DNA of 64,000 nt, from contig NZ_KI421498.1 in the NCBI RefSeq assembly GCF_000473105.1, positions 1,984,001-2,048,000 on the forward strand. The letters are read 5' to 3'. The notes beneath the pieces were generated by a model, which had not been told where the DNA came from, searched no databases, and saw only the letters and a program-made list of their open reading frames with translations. A program made the position numbers and the translations under genes. This document shows positions 9,070-18,504 of the stretch, piece after piece. The DNA is from Phaeobacter inhibens DSM 16374 (GTDB lineage: Bacteria > Pseudomonadota > Alphaproteobacteria > Rhodobacterales > Rhodobacteraceae). Positions within the stretch are counted from its first letter, which is position 1. Each line of letters starts with the position of its first letter.

Positions 9070-11919
9070 TTACTCTGCCGCCTCGGCGTAGTCTTCCATC
9101 GGCGGGCAGGTGCAGACCAGATGGCGGTCGCCATAGGCATTGTCGACGCGGTTCACCGGCGGCCAGTATTTGTCGACCCGGAAGGCCCCCGGAGGGAAGC
9201 AGCCCTGTTCGCGGGAATAGGGGCGATCCCAGTCTTTCACGAGGTCTTCCATCGTGTGGGGAGCGTTTTTCAGCGCGTTATTGTCCGCATCCATCTCGCC
9301 TGCCTCAACCGCGCGGATTTCCTCGCGGATCGATAGCATCGCCTCGCAGAACCGGTCCAGTTCGGCCTTGGTCTCGGACTCGGTGGGTTCTACCATCAGG
9401 GTGCCCGCGACGGGCCAGGACATGGTCGGTGCGTGAAAACCGCTGTCGATCAGGCGCTTGGCCACATCATCCACGGTGACATTGGCGCTGGCCTCAAACG
9501 GGCGGGTGTCCAGAATACACTCATGCGCGACGCGGCCCGTGGGGCCCTTGTAGAGCACGTCATAGGCGCCTTCGAGGCGCTTGGCGATGTAGTTGGCGTT
9601 GAGGATTGCCACCTTCGTCGCCTGCGTCAGGCCCGCACCGCCCATCATCAGGCAGTAGGCCCAGCTGATGGTCAGAATGGAGGCAGAGCCGAAGGGCGCG
9701 GCCGAGACCGGACCTTCCTGACCGCCGGTTTCCGGGTGGCCGGGCAGATGTGGTTGCAGATGCGCCTTCACGCCAATCGGGCCCATGCCGGGGCCGCCAC
9801 CGCCGTGGGGAATGGCAAAGGTCTTGTGCAGGTTCAGGTGGCTGACGTCGCCGCCCAGATCGCCGGGACGGGACAGGCCCACCATGGCGTTCATATTGGC
9901 ACCGTCGATATAGACCTGACCGCCGTGATCATGGGTGATCTTGCAGACCTCATGCACGGTTTCTTCGAACACGCCGTGGGTCGAGGGGTAGGTGATCATG
10001 CAGCCTGCAAGGTTTTCGGCGTGTTTCTCTGCCTTTTCGCGAAAATCCTCGAGGTCGATATCGCCGTTTTCTGCGGATTTCACCACGACAACCTTCCACC
10101 CCACCATCTGGGCAGAGGCCGGGTTGGTGCCATGGGCCGACATCGGGATCAGACAGATGTTGCGATGGCCCTGACCGTTGGCCCGGTGATAGGCCGCAAT
10201 AGACAGAAGGCCTGCGTATTCGCCCTGCGCGCCAGAGTTGGGCTGCATGGAGATCGCATCATAGCCAGTGATCTGGCACAGTTTCGCGGAGAGATCGCTG
10301 ACCATCTCGGCATAGCCCTGCATCTGGTCAGCAGGGGCAAAGGGGTGGATGTTGGCAAATTCCGGCCAGCTGAGCGGCATCATCTCTGCTGCGGCATTGA
10401 GCTTCATCGTGCAGGAGCCAAGCGGGATCATGGCCCGGTCCAGCGCCAGATCACGATCTGCGAGGCGGCGCATGTAGCGCATCATCTCGGTTTCGGCCCG
10501 GTTCATGTGGAAAATCGGATGGGTCAGATAGTCAGACGTGCGGTGCATATTTTCCGGCACGCGATACTCAGGCGTGAAATCATCGTCGCTGCGGCGAATA
10601 CCAAAGGCGCGCCAGACCGCTTCTATGGTTTCCGAGCGGGTCACCTCATCCAGGGTGATGCCAATGCGGGTTTCACCAACCCGGCGCAGGTTCAGCCCCT
10701 CGTCCACGGCAGATTTCAACACCGCCTCCTGCAAGGGGCCGACGTCCACGGTGATCGTGTCGAAGAAGGATCTGGGATCCACCTTGAAGCCCGCTTCCTC
10801 CAGCCCCTTGGCCAGACGCACGGTCTTGCGGTGGATGCGCTGCGCAATGGCTTTCAGGCCTTTGGGGCCATGGAAGACCGCATACATAGACGCCATCACC
10901 GCCAGCAGCGCCTGTGCGGTACAGACGTTGGAGGTCGCCTTCTCGCGGCGGATGTGCTGTTCGCGGGTTTGCAGCGACAGGCGATAGGCGCGGTTGCCAT
11001 GAGCATCAACCGACACCCCGACAATGCGGCCCGGGATCGCGCGTTTATAGGCATCCTTGGTCGCCATATAGGCCGCATGCGGGCCACCGGCGCCGACCGG
11101 CACGCCAAAGCGCTGGGTCGAGCCGACAGCTATGTCTGCACCCATCGCGCCCGGTTCCTTCAGCAGGGTCAACGACAGCGGATCTGCCGCGACAACGCCG
11201 ATGGCCTTATGTGCGTGCAGCTGGGCGATGTGATCGGTGAAATCGCGCACATGGCCATAGGTGCCGGGGTATTGGAACAATGCGCCAAAGACCGCTGAGG
11301 CATCCAGCTTATCCGGGTTGCCGACAATCACCTCGATCCCCAGCGGCGCGGCGCGGGTCTGGATCACGGCGATGTTCTGCGGGTGACAGTCGCGGTCGAC
11401 AAAAAACGCCTTGGCCTTCGATTTGGAGACCCTCTGCGCCACAGTCATCGCCTCGGCGCAGGCGGTGGCCTCATCCAGCAGAGAGGCATTGGCGATTTCC
11501 AGACCGGTCAGATCCGAAATCATGGTCTGGAAGTTCAACAGCGCCTCAAGACGGCCCTGCGAGATTTCGGGCTGGTAGGGCGTGTAGGCGGTGTACCAGG
11601 CCGGGTTTTCCAGAATGTTGCGCTGAATGGCGGGTGGGGTCACGGTGCCGTGGTAGCCCTGCCCGATCAGCGAGGTTTTCAGAACGTTCTTCCCTGCAAC
11701 CTCACGCATGTGATGTAGCAGTTCCCGTTCCGACAGAGGGCGGCCAAACTCCAGCGCGGCGGCCTGACGGATGGTGGCAGGCACGGTGTCGTCAATCAGC
11801 GCGTCCAGATTCTTGGCGCCGACCACGGCAAGCATGTCGTCCATCTCTTCGGGAGACGGGCCGATGTGGCGGCGATTGGCAAAGTCGTACGGCAGGTAGT
11901 CCGTGGGTTCAAAAGACAT
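9070..11919 (-). CDS. gcvP: glycine dehydrogenase (decarboxylating), P-protein
   Basis: A 949-residue homodimeric-type P-protein of the glycine cleavage system. It decarboxylates glycine and passes the aminomethyl group to lipoyl-GcvH. The PLP lysine is K699 in [18 protein letters not shown], and the N-terminal half keeps [17 protein letters not shown] at 11919 with GAGGGCG upstream. It lies downstream of gcvH but is separated from it by a terminator-like hairpin, so expression may depend on read-through or on a promoter of its own. gcvT is not adjacent. Confidence 0.97.
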   Translation of the reverse strand: MSFEPTDYLPYDFANRRHIGPSPEEMDDMLAVVGAKNLDALIDDTVPATIRQAAALEFGRPLSERELLHHMREVAGKNVLKTSLIGQGYHGTVTPPAIQRNILENPAWYTAYTPYQPEISQGRLEALLNFQTMISDLTGLEIANASLLDEATACAEAMTVAQRVSKSKAKAFFVDRDCHPQNIAVIQTRAAPLGIEVIVGNPDKLDASAVFGALFQYPGTYGHVRDFTDHIAQLHAHKAIGVVAADPLSLTLLKEPGAMGADIAVGSTQRFGVPVGAGGPHAAYMATKDAYKRAIPGRIVGVSVDAHGNRAYRLSLQTREQHIRREKATSNVCTAQALLAVMASMYAVFHGPKGLKAIAQRIHRKTVRLAKGLEEAGFKVDPRSFFDTITVDVGPLQEAVLKSAVDEGLNLRRVGETRIGITLDEVTRSETIEAVWRAFGIRRSDDDFTPEYRVPENMHRTSDYLTHPIFHMNRAETEMMRYMRRLADRDLALDRAMIPLGSCTMKLNAAAEMMPLSWPEFANIHPFAPADQMQGYAEMVSDLSAKLCQITGYDAISMQPNSGAQGEYAGLLSIAAYHRANGQGHRNICLIPMSAHGTNPASAQMVGWKVVVVKSAENGDIDLEDFREKAEKHAENLAGCMITYPSTHGVFEETVHEVCKITHDHGGQVYIDGANMNAMVGLSRPGDLGGDVSHLNLHKTFAIPHGGGGPGMGPIGVKAHLQPHLPGHPETGGQEGPVSAAPFGSASILTISWAYCLMMGGAGLTQATKVAILNANYIAKRLEGAYDVLYKGPTGRVAHECILDTRPFEASANVTVDDVAKRLIDSGFHAPTMSWPVAGTLMVEPTESETKAELDRFCEAMLSIREEIRAVEAGEMDADNNALKNAPHTMEDLVKDWDRPYSREQGCFPPGAFRVDKYWPPVNRVDNAYGDRHLVCTCPPMEDYAEAAE

Positions 11920-12018
11920 ATGTCGCCCTCTTCAGTAACAGGAGGTTAAGGCAGCAGGATGCTGCGGGCAGGCCCGATCTTGCGGCTGATGGCCACGATC
12001 TATGCGGGAACAGCGATC

Positions 12019-12052
12019 AAAAAACCCCGCCGCGCAAGAGGCGCAGGCGGGG
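12019..12052 (-). terminator. terminator-like hairpin between gcvH and gcvP
   Basis: On the minus strand CCCCGCC and GGCGGGG (12052-12046 with 12031-12025) pair, with a further inner GCGC/GCGC stem, followed by TTTTTT. It sits just after the gcvH stop. Its place inside the operon suggests it attenuates gcvP relative to gcvH. Confidence 0.7.
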
Positions 12053-12060
12053 CAGAAAGA

Positions 12061-12423
12061 TCAGCCGATGAAGTCCTTGTATCCGGCTTCATCCATGTAA
12101 TCGTCCATCGGGGACAGATCAGCAGGTTTGATCTTGAAGAACCAGGCGTCGCCCTGCGGATCCTCGTTGATCTTGCCGGGATTGTCGGCCAGTGCCTCGT
12201 TCACCTCGACGATCTCACCGTCCAGCGGCGCCAGAATATCGGAAGCGGCTTTGACGGACTCGATCACAACGATTTCGTCATCCTTGGAAACCTCGGTGCC
12301 GACCTCGGGCAGCTCCACAAACACGACATCACCCAGCTGCTCAGCTGCGTGGCTGGTGATGCCCACTGTGATCAAATCGTCGCCTTCCGGCAGCAGCCAT
12401 TCGTGTTCTTCGGTAAATTTCAT
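12061..12423 (-). CDS. gcvH: glycine cleavage system H protein
   Basis: A 120-residue lipoyl carrier of the glycine cleavage complex. The lipoylated lysine is K58 in ESVKAASD, and the N-terminus KFTEEHEWL and [14 protein letters not shown] are family hallmarks. ATG at 12423 with AAGGAAGAG upstream. It is the first recognisable gene after the glycine riboswitch, which normally leads into gcvT. Confidence 0.97.
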   Translation of the reverse strand: MKFTEEHEWLLPEGDDLITVGITSHAAEQLGDVVFVELPEVGTEVSKDDEIVVIESVKAASDILAPLDGEIVEVNEALADNPGKINEDPQGDAWFFKIKPADLSPMDDYMDEAGYKDFIG

Positions 12424-12745
12424 CAGTCTCTTCCTTTGGAGGTGGCGCTGGCGTCAGCGTCTGCAGCGGCCCGCCCGGTTGGACGGTCGCGGTTTGGTGG
12501 TAATTATCTGCGGCATCATGGGGATGATATCGGCGGCCTCTGCCCGGTCCCGACCGACAAGGTCGACGCAGGGCAGACGAACGGCGGGGACCCCACGCAC
12601 ATCGGCGAGGGGGATATCTGGTTGTCCCGAGGTCTCAGCAACCATGCCGATCCATCCCATGTGTTTCAGGGCCGGTCCGATCCGCTGTGGTGGCTTGGTC
12701 CCGGCATCAAATCGTGCGCGCAGGCAATACCTGCACGATGTGATG
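12424..12745 (-). other. 322-bp leader between glycine riboswitch and gcvH, no recognised gene
   Basis: There is no recognisable gene here. gcvT would need about 1.1 kb. On the minus strand an open frame ends at 12454 and could encode a ~68-residue peptide from an internal ATG at about 12660 (MGWIGMVAETSGQPDIPLAD at its start). Its codon third positions are only moderately GC-rich, I recognise no family, and no good ribosome site precedes it. I treat the stretch as leader or as the scar of a lost gene rather than as a CDS. Confidence 0.4.
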
Positions 12746-12746
12746 C
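12704..12746 (-). promoter_or_regulatory. long hairpin directly after the glycine riboswitch (expression platform?)
   Basis: Two 14-nt arms (12704-12717 and 12733-12746) pair at 13 of 14 positions around a 15-nt loop, starting where the second aptamer ends. No T-run follows, so it is not a simple intrinsic terminator. It could be a switching stem or a Rho-controlled element. Confidence 0.45.
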
Positions 12747-12914
12747 CCCCTCTGTCCCTTTGCCTGAGATCGTTATCCCTTCGGCGCCCTGATGTGGTCA
12801 GGATCTCTCCAGAGTGTGTTGCGCCTGCGGTCCCTGTGGCCTGAGAGTTTCCGGGGCGGTTGCTCCTTCGGCACCAAAGTCGGCGATAAATTATCGCCGC
12901 GCTGGTTCTCCCGC
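12746..12914 (-). promoter_or_regulatory. tandem glycine riboswitch
   Basis: Two consecutive glycine aptamers on the minus strand. Aptamer 1 runs from GCGGGAGA (12914) through GCCGAAGGAGCAA to CTCTCAGGCCACAGGGACCG. Aptamer 2 runs from CTCTGGAGAG through GCGCCGAAGGGATAA to ATCTCAGGCAAAGGGACAG. These are the diagnostic cores of the gcvT-type RNA. The pair senses glycine cooperatively and normally switches on glycine cleavage genes. Here the first clear gene downstream is gcvH, about 320 nt away. Confidence 0.93.
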
Positions 12915-12926
12915 ATACGCCTGTAT

Positions 12927-12955
12927 ACGCTACCAATAATATCGTTTCTCTTCAA
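12927..12955 (-). promoter_or_regulatory. putative promoter of the riboswitch-gcv transcript
   Basis: On the minus strand TTGAAG (12955-12950) and TAGCGT (12932-12927) are 17 nt apart. TATACA overlaps the latter. The start would fall just before the first aptamer. Confidence 0.35.
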
Positions 12956-13046
12956 GTTGCAATGCCGTCATCAGGTGGCATTTCCGACAGCTGGCACCGC
13001 CAAATCCGACAGCCGCCAAGCACCGGAATAGTGTGGTGCATAACCG

Positions 13047-14498
13047 TCAGTAAAGATTGAAATATTCGGCCTGTTCCCACTCACTTACCGTATCCAGATA
13101 GCGGGCCCACTCGACCTCCTTCAGATGGGTGAGATAGTCGACCACATCTTCCCCAAGCGCGCTGCGAAACAGCTCCGATGAAGAGAAGGCCTGCAACGCC
13201 TGACCAAGCGAACGCGGCAGCTTCTCCGCGTCGTCAGAATAGGGAGAGGCGGTGGGGGCCGGCGCGCGCCGACCGGCCATCATCCCCTCGCTGCCCGCGA
13301 TAATCTGGGCAGCCAGCGCAAAATATGGATTGGCGGTGCTGTCGGGCGCGCGATTCTCCACCCGGCTGGTGGGATCACCGGGCCGCATGAGACCCCGCAG
13401 CATCGCACCGCGGTTGTCTTCCCCCCATTGCACACGATTGGGGGCCAGTTGATAGGGCAGATAACGTTTGTAGCTGTTCACGGTTGGCGCCACCAGAAGT
13501 GAGGCGGCCTCCGCATGGGCAAGCAATCCCGCAATCCAGCCGCTGGCTTCGGCGGTCAGCTCGCCCGCAACCTCTGGCATGAAGAGGTTGCGTCCGCTCA
13601 CGGTGTCGATCAGCGATTGATGGATATGCCAGCCGTTGGCCATGGCGTGGTCCTGCCGGGGCTTTGCCATGAAACTGGCATGCAGCCCGTTTGCGGCACA
13701 GACCTCCTTTGCCATGGTGCGAAACATCACCATAGCATCTGCCTGCGTCATGGGGTCAGCGGGATCAAAGGTGAACTCGAACTGGCTCGGCCCCATCTCG
13801 ATCTCCACGGTGCGCACCGGCAAGCCAAGTGCCTGCGCATGACGCCGCAGGGCATCAAGAATACCCTCGGCCTCAGCGTAGCGGGTTTCGGTCAGATACT
13901 GATACCCTTGGATAAGGTTGCGTGTCTCAATCGGGGCCCCCGGCATGCCCTGCTGGGCGTGGCCCAACGCAGGGTCGACCCGCTCAAAAATCTGGAACTC
14001 GACCTCCAGCCCGACGACCGTCTGAAGGCCCTGCTCCGCCAGCGTTGCCACCGCACGCTCCAGCACATGGGCCGAGCCGAAGGGCACGGTTGCACCGTCA
14101 TGAAAGGCCACATGACAGAAAATCCAGGCCGAATGCGGCGACCAGGGCAGCACGCGAAAGGTCTCCGGACGTGGCACCAGCAATACGTCACTGGCGCCCT
14201 GCATCGGCGTCACCACCTCCTCCGGGTTTTCGCTCCACACCGGGAAGACGGTGCGATGCGCGGTGTCTTTCAGCAGCAGCGTCGACGGCACCGCAATCCC
14301 CTGCTCGAACAGCGGCCGCAGACCTGCGGCAACCAAGGTCTTGCCCCGCAGAATGCCATGTTGATCGGCAAACAGCACCCGCACGGTTTCCACCCGCGCG
14401 GCCTCGCATTGCGCCAGCACCACCTCTGCGTCGTGACAGGCCTGGTCCGAAAGCAGCCCGTTGCGCGCCAGCGCGCCCCTGTTGAGCGATGTTGTCAT
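13047..14498 (-). CDS. glutamine synthetase family ligase (GlnA-like, PuuA/GlnT type)
   Basis: About 483 residues with the glutamine synthetase fold. Metal/glutamate-site motifs are GLEVEFQIF, EIEMGPSQFEFTF, NGWHIHQSL and RVENRAPDSTANPYFALA. It resembles the GS-like ligases that gamma-glutamylate amines more than housekeeping GlnA, and it lacks an obvious adenylylation-tyrosine segment, so the true substrate is uncertain. ATG at 14498; the open frame further upstream gives an unlikely basic extension. It is divergent from an IclR regulator and next to ureide catabolism genes, which suggests a role in nitrogen salvage. Confidence 0.85.
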   Translation of the reverse strand: MTTSLNRGALARNGLLSDQACHDAEVVLAQCEAARVETVRVLFADQHGILRGKTLVAAGLRPLFEQGIAVPSTLLLKDTAHRTVFPVWSENPEEVVTPMQGASDVLLVPRPETFRVLPWSPHSAWIFCHVAFHDGATVPFGSAHVLERAVATLAEQGLQTVVGLEVEFQIFERVDPALGHAQQGMPGAPIETRNLIQGYQYLTETRYAEAEGILDALRRHAQALGLPVRTVEIEMGPSQFEFTFDPADPMTQADAMVMFRTMAKEVCAANGLHASFMAKPRQDHAMANGWHIHQSLIDTVSGRNLFMPEVAGELTAEASGWIAGLLAHAEAASLLVAPTVNSYKRYLPYQLAPNRVQWGEDNRGAMLRGLMRPGDPTSRVENRAPDSTANPYFALAAQIIAGSEGMMAGRRAPAPTASPYSDDAEKLPRSLGQALQAFSSSELFRSALGEDVVDYLTHLKEVEWARYLDTVSEWEQAEYFNLY

Positions 14499-14888
14499 CT
14501 TATGATCCGGCCTTCTTCCTGTCCGCGCCTTCGAAATCTTCACCGCCAACAGTGACGTTGCGTCCGATGAGCCCATAGCACAACCTCTGCCACAATTCTG
14601 TTATGCAAATGGATAATTTAAGCTTGAACTAAAAAACTAGTTCAGGTCCAGTCTCTTATCAGGAGCCAAGTGGAAAAACCGCAAATTTAGCAAAGATTTC
14701 CGCACGTAGCCAAAGAACAAAACCAACATACTACCCAAGGTGGCGAAAACAGGGACACTAATAACCGCGCCGATCATGCAACAGGTCCAGTGGACGTCGC
14801 GCTAGCTGCGCACAGGCCTGAAACGTTCCAGTTTGATTGCATGTTTCGGCGAACGGAGGGGCGCTGCCGCGTATTTGTGGAAGAGACA
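14499..14888. promoter_or_regulatory. divergent intergenic region with a 20-bp inverted repeat (14625-14644)
   Basis: This 390-bp AT-richer gap separates the GS-like gene and the IclR gene. It holds TGAACTA-N6-TAGTTCA at 14625-14644, a perfect 7-bp inverted repeat of the size IclR-family regulators bind. The central part closely resembles the repeat at 62995-63018. No other gene is visible here. Confidence 0.5.
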
Positions 14889-15659
14889 ATGAGTGAACAA
14901 GACCGAAATATTTCCTCCAGCTTTGCCAAGGGGCTGGCTGTTCTGGCTGCATTCGATGCTGCAACGCCAACGCTGACGCTGGCTGATATTGCCCGGCGCA
15001 CGGGCCAGGACCGCGCCACCGCGCGGCGCGGGGCGCTGACGCTTGTGCAGGCGGGTTATCTGCGCCAGCAAGGCCGTGTCCTGTCGCTGACGCCACAGGT
15101 GCTTGCGCTGTCGGGCGGTTTTCTTCAGGCCAATCAGTTCGGCCGCAAGGTGCAGCCGGTGCTCAACCGTCATGCGCGCAGTCTGGGTGCGGAAATCACC
15201 CTTGCAACGCTGGATCAGGGGCGCGTACTGCTGCTCGCACAGTCCACTGTCGAACATGCGCCTGTCACTTATGGATTTACGGCCGGCGCACATATCCCGC
15301 TGGTTCACACCAGTTTGGGCCGGATGCTGATGGGGTGCCTGCCGGAAGAAGACGCCGCTGAAACGCTGGCGACTGCGGATATACCCCGCCATACCGAACA
15401 ATCGCTAACCCAGCCGGATCAGATCCTTGAGCGAGTCGCAACGGCGCGACAGCAGGGGTATGCAGTCACCGACAGCGAGTTTGAAACCGGCATTATCGGC
15501 TATGCGGTGCCAGTGTCGCGCCCGGAGCAACGGCCGATTGTTGTTGGCAGCTCATCTCCGCGTGGGGTGAACCCGGCGCGGGATACAGAACAGTCCCTGC
15601 GGGCCCTGCAACTTTGCGCCGCCGAACTGCGCCAGAGCCAGGCGTTGGCGGACCTCTAA
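14889..15659 (+). CDS. IclR family transcriptional regulator
   Basis: A 256-residue regulator. The N-terminal winged helix-turn-helix covers residues ~10-70 (LTLADIARRTGQDRATARRG, then LVQAGYL). The C-terminal effector domain follows (GAHIPLVHTSLGRMLMG, QQGYAVTDSEFETGIIGYAVPV), similar to PcaR/PobR-type members. The ATG at 14889 has GGAAGAG upstream; an in-frame extension to 14790 has no ribosome site. Divergent from the GS-like ligase, whose expression it probably controls, possibly together with the ureide genes. Confidence 0.9.
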   Translation: MSEQDRNISSSFAKGLAVLAAFDAATPTLTLADIARRTGQDRATARRGALTLVQAGYLRQQGRVLSLTPQVLALSGGFLQANQFGRKVQPVLNRHARSLGAEITLATLDQGRVLLLAQSTVEHAPVTYGFTAGAHIPLVHTSLGRMLMGCLPEEDAAETLATADIPRHTEQSLTQPDQILERVATARQQGYAVTDSEFETGIIGYAVPVSRPEQRPIVVGSSSPRGVNPARDTEQSLRALQLCAAELRQSQALADL

Positions 15660-15846
15660 CCAGAGATGCGGCGAATGGGGGCAGATGCGCGCGCGGCCCT
15701 GTTTCACGATTCGCCTCTGCTGCCGCCAGTCGCGCGCCTGTCGTCCGATATTCAAAATTTCGCGAAGGATGTTATCCGCAGCGCCCCCCTTGGAGCGCCC
15801 CGCGCAAGCCCGCATAAATGCGGTGTGCATCACGAAAGGACCGCCG

Positions 15847-16677
15847 ATGACCGCGCCGCGCTATTACACCCCTCAGGGAGGCCACCCCGGTCAGGAGCAG
15901 CTGCTGACCGACCGCGCCATGTTCACCGATGCCTATGCGGTCATCCCCAAGGGAACGATGCGCGATATCACCACATCCTATCTGCCGGGTTGGCAGGGCA
16001 TGCGCATGTGGGTCATCGCCCGCCCTTTGAGCGGCTTTGCCGAGACTTTCTCGCAATATATCGTCGAGCTGCAGCCCGGTGGCGGGTCCGACGCCCCCGA
16101 ACATGACATCGCCGCACAATCCGTGCTTTTCGTGACAGAGGGCGAGATTGGTCTGACCCTAGACGGGGCACAGCATACCCTGACGCCGGGCGGTTATGCC
16201 TATATTCCGGCAGGCGCGGGCTGGACCCTGCACAACAGCAGCGGCAGCGCGGCAGGGTTTCACTGGATCCGCAAACGCTGGGAGGCGGCGCCGGGTGTCG
16301 AGAGGCCCGCGCCGCTGATCACCAACGAGCGCGACCTTGCTCCGACAGTGATGCCGGACACCGAAGGCCGCTGGGCCACCACCCGCTTTGTTGATCCGGC
16401 GGACATGTCCCATGATATGCATGTCACCATCGTGACCTTTGAACCCGGTGGCGTCATTCCGTTTCCGGAGACCCATGTGATGGAACACGGGCTCTTTGTA
16501 CTGGAGGGCAAGGCCGTCTATCGCCTTAACCAGGATTGGGTTGAGGTGGAGGCAGGTGACTTCATGTGGTTGCGCGCCTTCTGCCCGCAAGCCTGCTACG
16601 CTGGTGGGCCGGGGCGCTTCCGCTATCTACTTTACAAAGACGTCAACCGGCATATGCCGCTGAGCCCACCGCGCTAA
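15847..16677 (+). CDS. allE: (S)-ureidoglycine aminohydrolase (AllE/YlbA bicupin)
   Basis: A 276-residue double-cupin protein. The C-terminal cupin carries the metal motif around PETHVMEHGLFVLEGKAVYRL, and the first cupin is less conserved (EHDIAAQSVLFVTEGEIGL). AllE releases ammonia from ureidoglycine to give ureidoglycolate, between allantoate hydrolysis and AllA. The ATG at 15847 with AAAGGA upstream was preferred over a longer Arg-rich extension. It lies in the urate-degradation neighbourhood with AllA, PuuE-UraD, UraH and PuuD. Confidence 0.88.
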   Translation: MTAPRYYTPQGGHPGQEQLLTDRAMFTDAYAVIPKGTMRDITTSYLPGWQGMRMWVIARPLSGFAETFSQYIVELQPGGGSDAPEHDIAAQSVLFVTEGEIGLTLDGAQHTLTPGGYAYIPAGAGWTLHNSSGSAAGFHWIRKRWEAAPGVERPAPLITNERDLAPTVMPDTEGRWATTRFVDPADMSHDMHVTIVTFEPGGVIPFPETHVMEHGLFVLEGKAVYRLNQDWVEVEAGDFMWLRAFCPQACYAGGPGRFRYLLYKDVNRHMPLSPPR

Positions 16678-16788
16678 CCAAGGGCACGCACAACCATTGC
16701 CAGAACGCGCAGCACCGTTAAGGTGTCAGGAGAACCTGAACCCTTGAACGCGGGCCGGTCCCGGCCCGCCCAGATGGAGCCTGCGCCC

Positions 16789-17289
16789 ATGTCGATCTTA
16801 TCTGCCGCGTTCACAGTCTTGGCTCTGGGGCTATCGGCCCTGCTGGCGGGTCTCGGTAGCCATCACAGACAACCAGCATCTCTTGTCGCTTCTGCCCGGC
16901 CAAGGCCCGGCCCCCCGCGCAGACGATCAGCGCGGCGCGTGGTTGGTCTCGCCCTCGTGGCCGCCCTCGGCCCCGCCATGCTGACCCTGCCCACCGCAGC
17001 CGGTGCCGGATCAGACCCGACGGCGCAGGTGAGCGTGGTTCAGGTTCTGGGTCGCAGCTGGCATGTCGCCCCGATGGCTGAAATGCAAAGCGAGAGCGGT
17101 CGTCTCAGCTCCGGGCGCTACATGGCGCAGCGCCAGAATGCAGAGCTTGATCCGCTGCGCCCACCTGCGGTTCTGACCGCCAAACAGGCCGTCCGTGCGT
17201 TTTACGCGGCAACCGGTTGCCGCGCACGGATCGACACCATGGTCCGCTCGATCAACGGGACATATTTCGCAGATCTGGTCTGTCGTTAG
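16789..17289 (+). CDS. small secreted/membrane-anchored protein, roseobacter-type, function unknown
   Basis: About 166 residues. There are two hydrophobic stretches, one at the N-terminus and one at ~50-70 that reads like a signal peptide (VVGLALVAALGPAMLTLP, then TAAGAG). They are separated by an Arg/Pro-rich linker, so the true start may be a GTG near 16940. The mature part carries VLGRSWHVAP, R-x-N-A-E-L-D-P-L and an ATGC...LVCR pair of cysteines. I recall this pattern from uncharacterised Rhodobacteraceae proteins. GGAG lies 9 nt before the ATG at 16789. An 8-bp GC hairpin at 16751-16768 precedes it. Confidence 0.65.
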   Translation: MSILSAAFTVLALGLSALLAGLGSHHRQPASLVASARPRPGPPRRRSARRVVGLALVAALGPAMLTLPTAAGAGSDPTAQVSVVQVLGRSWHVAPMAEMQSESGRLSSGRYMAQRQNAELDPLRPPAVLTAKQAVRAFYAATGCRARIDTMVRSINGTYFADLVCR

Positions 17290-17409
17290 GCCCCGGTCAG
17301 ACAGGCAGCGGCCCATTGAAACACGACGCGGGAAAATGTGACCGAAACGGAGGGCCGATTGCCGCTGTTGCGGATTGAGCCGGATGCCGCGCCCTGTCAT
17401 AGCTTGGCC

Positions 17410-18399
17410 ATGAAACTTGCCATCAATGGATTCGGCCGCATCGGCCGCGCTATTCTGCGCCAGATCCTGACGACGCCGCGCGGCGTCGGGATTGAGCTGG
17501 TTTGCATCAATGATATCGCGCCCTTGGACATGTGCGCCTATCTGTTTCAATACGACAGCACCTTTGGCCCCTATCCCGATGCGGTAGTAGTCGACGGTGA
17601 CAGCCTGCGCATTGCCGACCGTGTGATCCGCTTTCACCAGAGCGCTGATCTCAGCAAACTGGACCTGTCGGGTGTTGATGTGGTGCTGGAATGCACCGGC
17701 ATCGCGCGAACCTCGGATGTGGCCGGGCGCGGCCTGTCTGCCGGGGCGCGCAAGGTGCTGATCTCAGGCCCCTCCCCGGCGGCTGAACGTACGGTTGTTC
17801 TGGGCGCAAACGAGGCGGATCTGGGGGATGGCAGGATCATCTCCAACGCCTCTTGCACCACCAATGGGCTGGCGCCGCTGGTCAAACTGCTGGACGCAGA
17901 GCTCGGCATCACCAGCGCCCATATGACCACGATCCATTGCTATACGAATTCACAACCGATGGTCGATGCACCGCGGGGGGATTTTGCCCGCTCGCGAGGT
18001 GGCGCGCTGTCGATGGTCCCGACCACGACCTCCGCGACCCATCTGATCGACGAGGTGCTGCCGCATCTGGCGGGCCGGATCAGCGGCGCTGCTGTACGGG
18101 TCCCCACTGCCAGCGTATCCGCCGTGGATCTGGTGGTACAGACAGAGCGCCCGATGCAGGGCGATCAGGTTCAGAAGGCCCTGCGCGCCGCCGTTGAGGC
18201 CGCCCCGGTGCTGGGCTGGACCGATCAACCGCTGGTCTCGTCTGATCTGCGGGCGCGCCCGGAATCTCTGGTTATTGCCGGACCGGAAACCCGGGTGACG
18301 GGCCCCCATCAGCTGCGGATGTTTGGCTGGTACGACAATGAATGGGGGTTCTCCGCGCGGATGCTGGATATGGCCCGGCTGATGGCTGGGGACGCATAA
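17410..18399 (+). CDS. gap: type I glyceraldehyde-3-phosphate dehydrogenase
   Basis: A 329-residue GAPDH. The Rossmann motif is INGFGRIGR at residues 5-13, the catalytic cysteine is C149 in SNASCTTNG, and WYDNEWGFS is at the C-terminus. The VCIND stretch keeps the aspartate that favours NAD. It oxidatively phosphorylates glyceraldehyde-3-phosphate in central carbon metabolism. Roseobacters usually carry several copies, so this may be an accessory one. ATG at 17410 without a strong ribosome site. It is not functionally linked to the purine genes around it. Confidence 0.92.
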   Translation: MKLAINGFGRIGRAILRQILTTPRGVGIELVCINDIAPLDMCAYLFQYDSTFGPYPDAVVVDGDSLRIADRVIRFHQSADLSKLDLSGVDVVLECTGIARTSDVAGRGLSAGARKVLISGPSPAAERTVVLGANEADLGDGRIISNASCTTNGLAPLVKLLDAELGITSAHMTTIHCYTNSQPMVDAPRGDFARSRGGALSMVPTTTSATHLIDEVLPHLAGRISGAAVRVPTASVSAVDLVVQTERPMQGDQVQKALRAAVEAAPVLGWTDQPLVSSDLRARPESLVIAGPETRVTGPHQLRMFGWYDNEWGFSARMLDMARLMAGDA

Positions 18400-18448
18400 C
18401 AAGCAAAGCCCTACCAGACCGGTTTGGTATCTTCTCCACAAAGAATGA

Positions 18449-18482
18449 GGGCCGCGCAAATCTGCTGCGGCCCCTTTTATTG
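18449..18482 (+). terminator. intrinsic terminator of gap
   Basis: GGGCCGC (18449-18455) pairs with GCGGCCC (18467-18473), followed by CTTTTATTG. It lies 50 nt after the gap stop, between convergent genes. Confidence 0.75.
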
Positions 18483-18504
18483 TTCTGGCCTAGGCCAGCC
18501 AGCG

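Noticed and set aside
8925-9140. N-terminal extension of the acyl-CoA dehydrogenase
   Set aside because: Would run through a strong terminator hairpin and overlap gcvP; the ATG at 8924 has a good ribosome site and fits the family start.
9433-11298. 621-codon open frame on the plus strand opposite gcvP
   Set aside because: Antisense shadow created by high GC3 of gcvP. His- and Gly-rich nonsense composition, no ribosome site, no family resemblance.
12454-12936. 160-codon minus-strand frame spanning the glycine riboswitch
   Set aside because: Its first two thirds are the riboswitch aptamers themselves. Only a shorter internal frame is worth noting, and it is listed as a weak finding.
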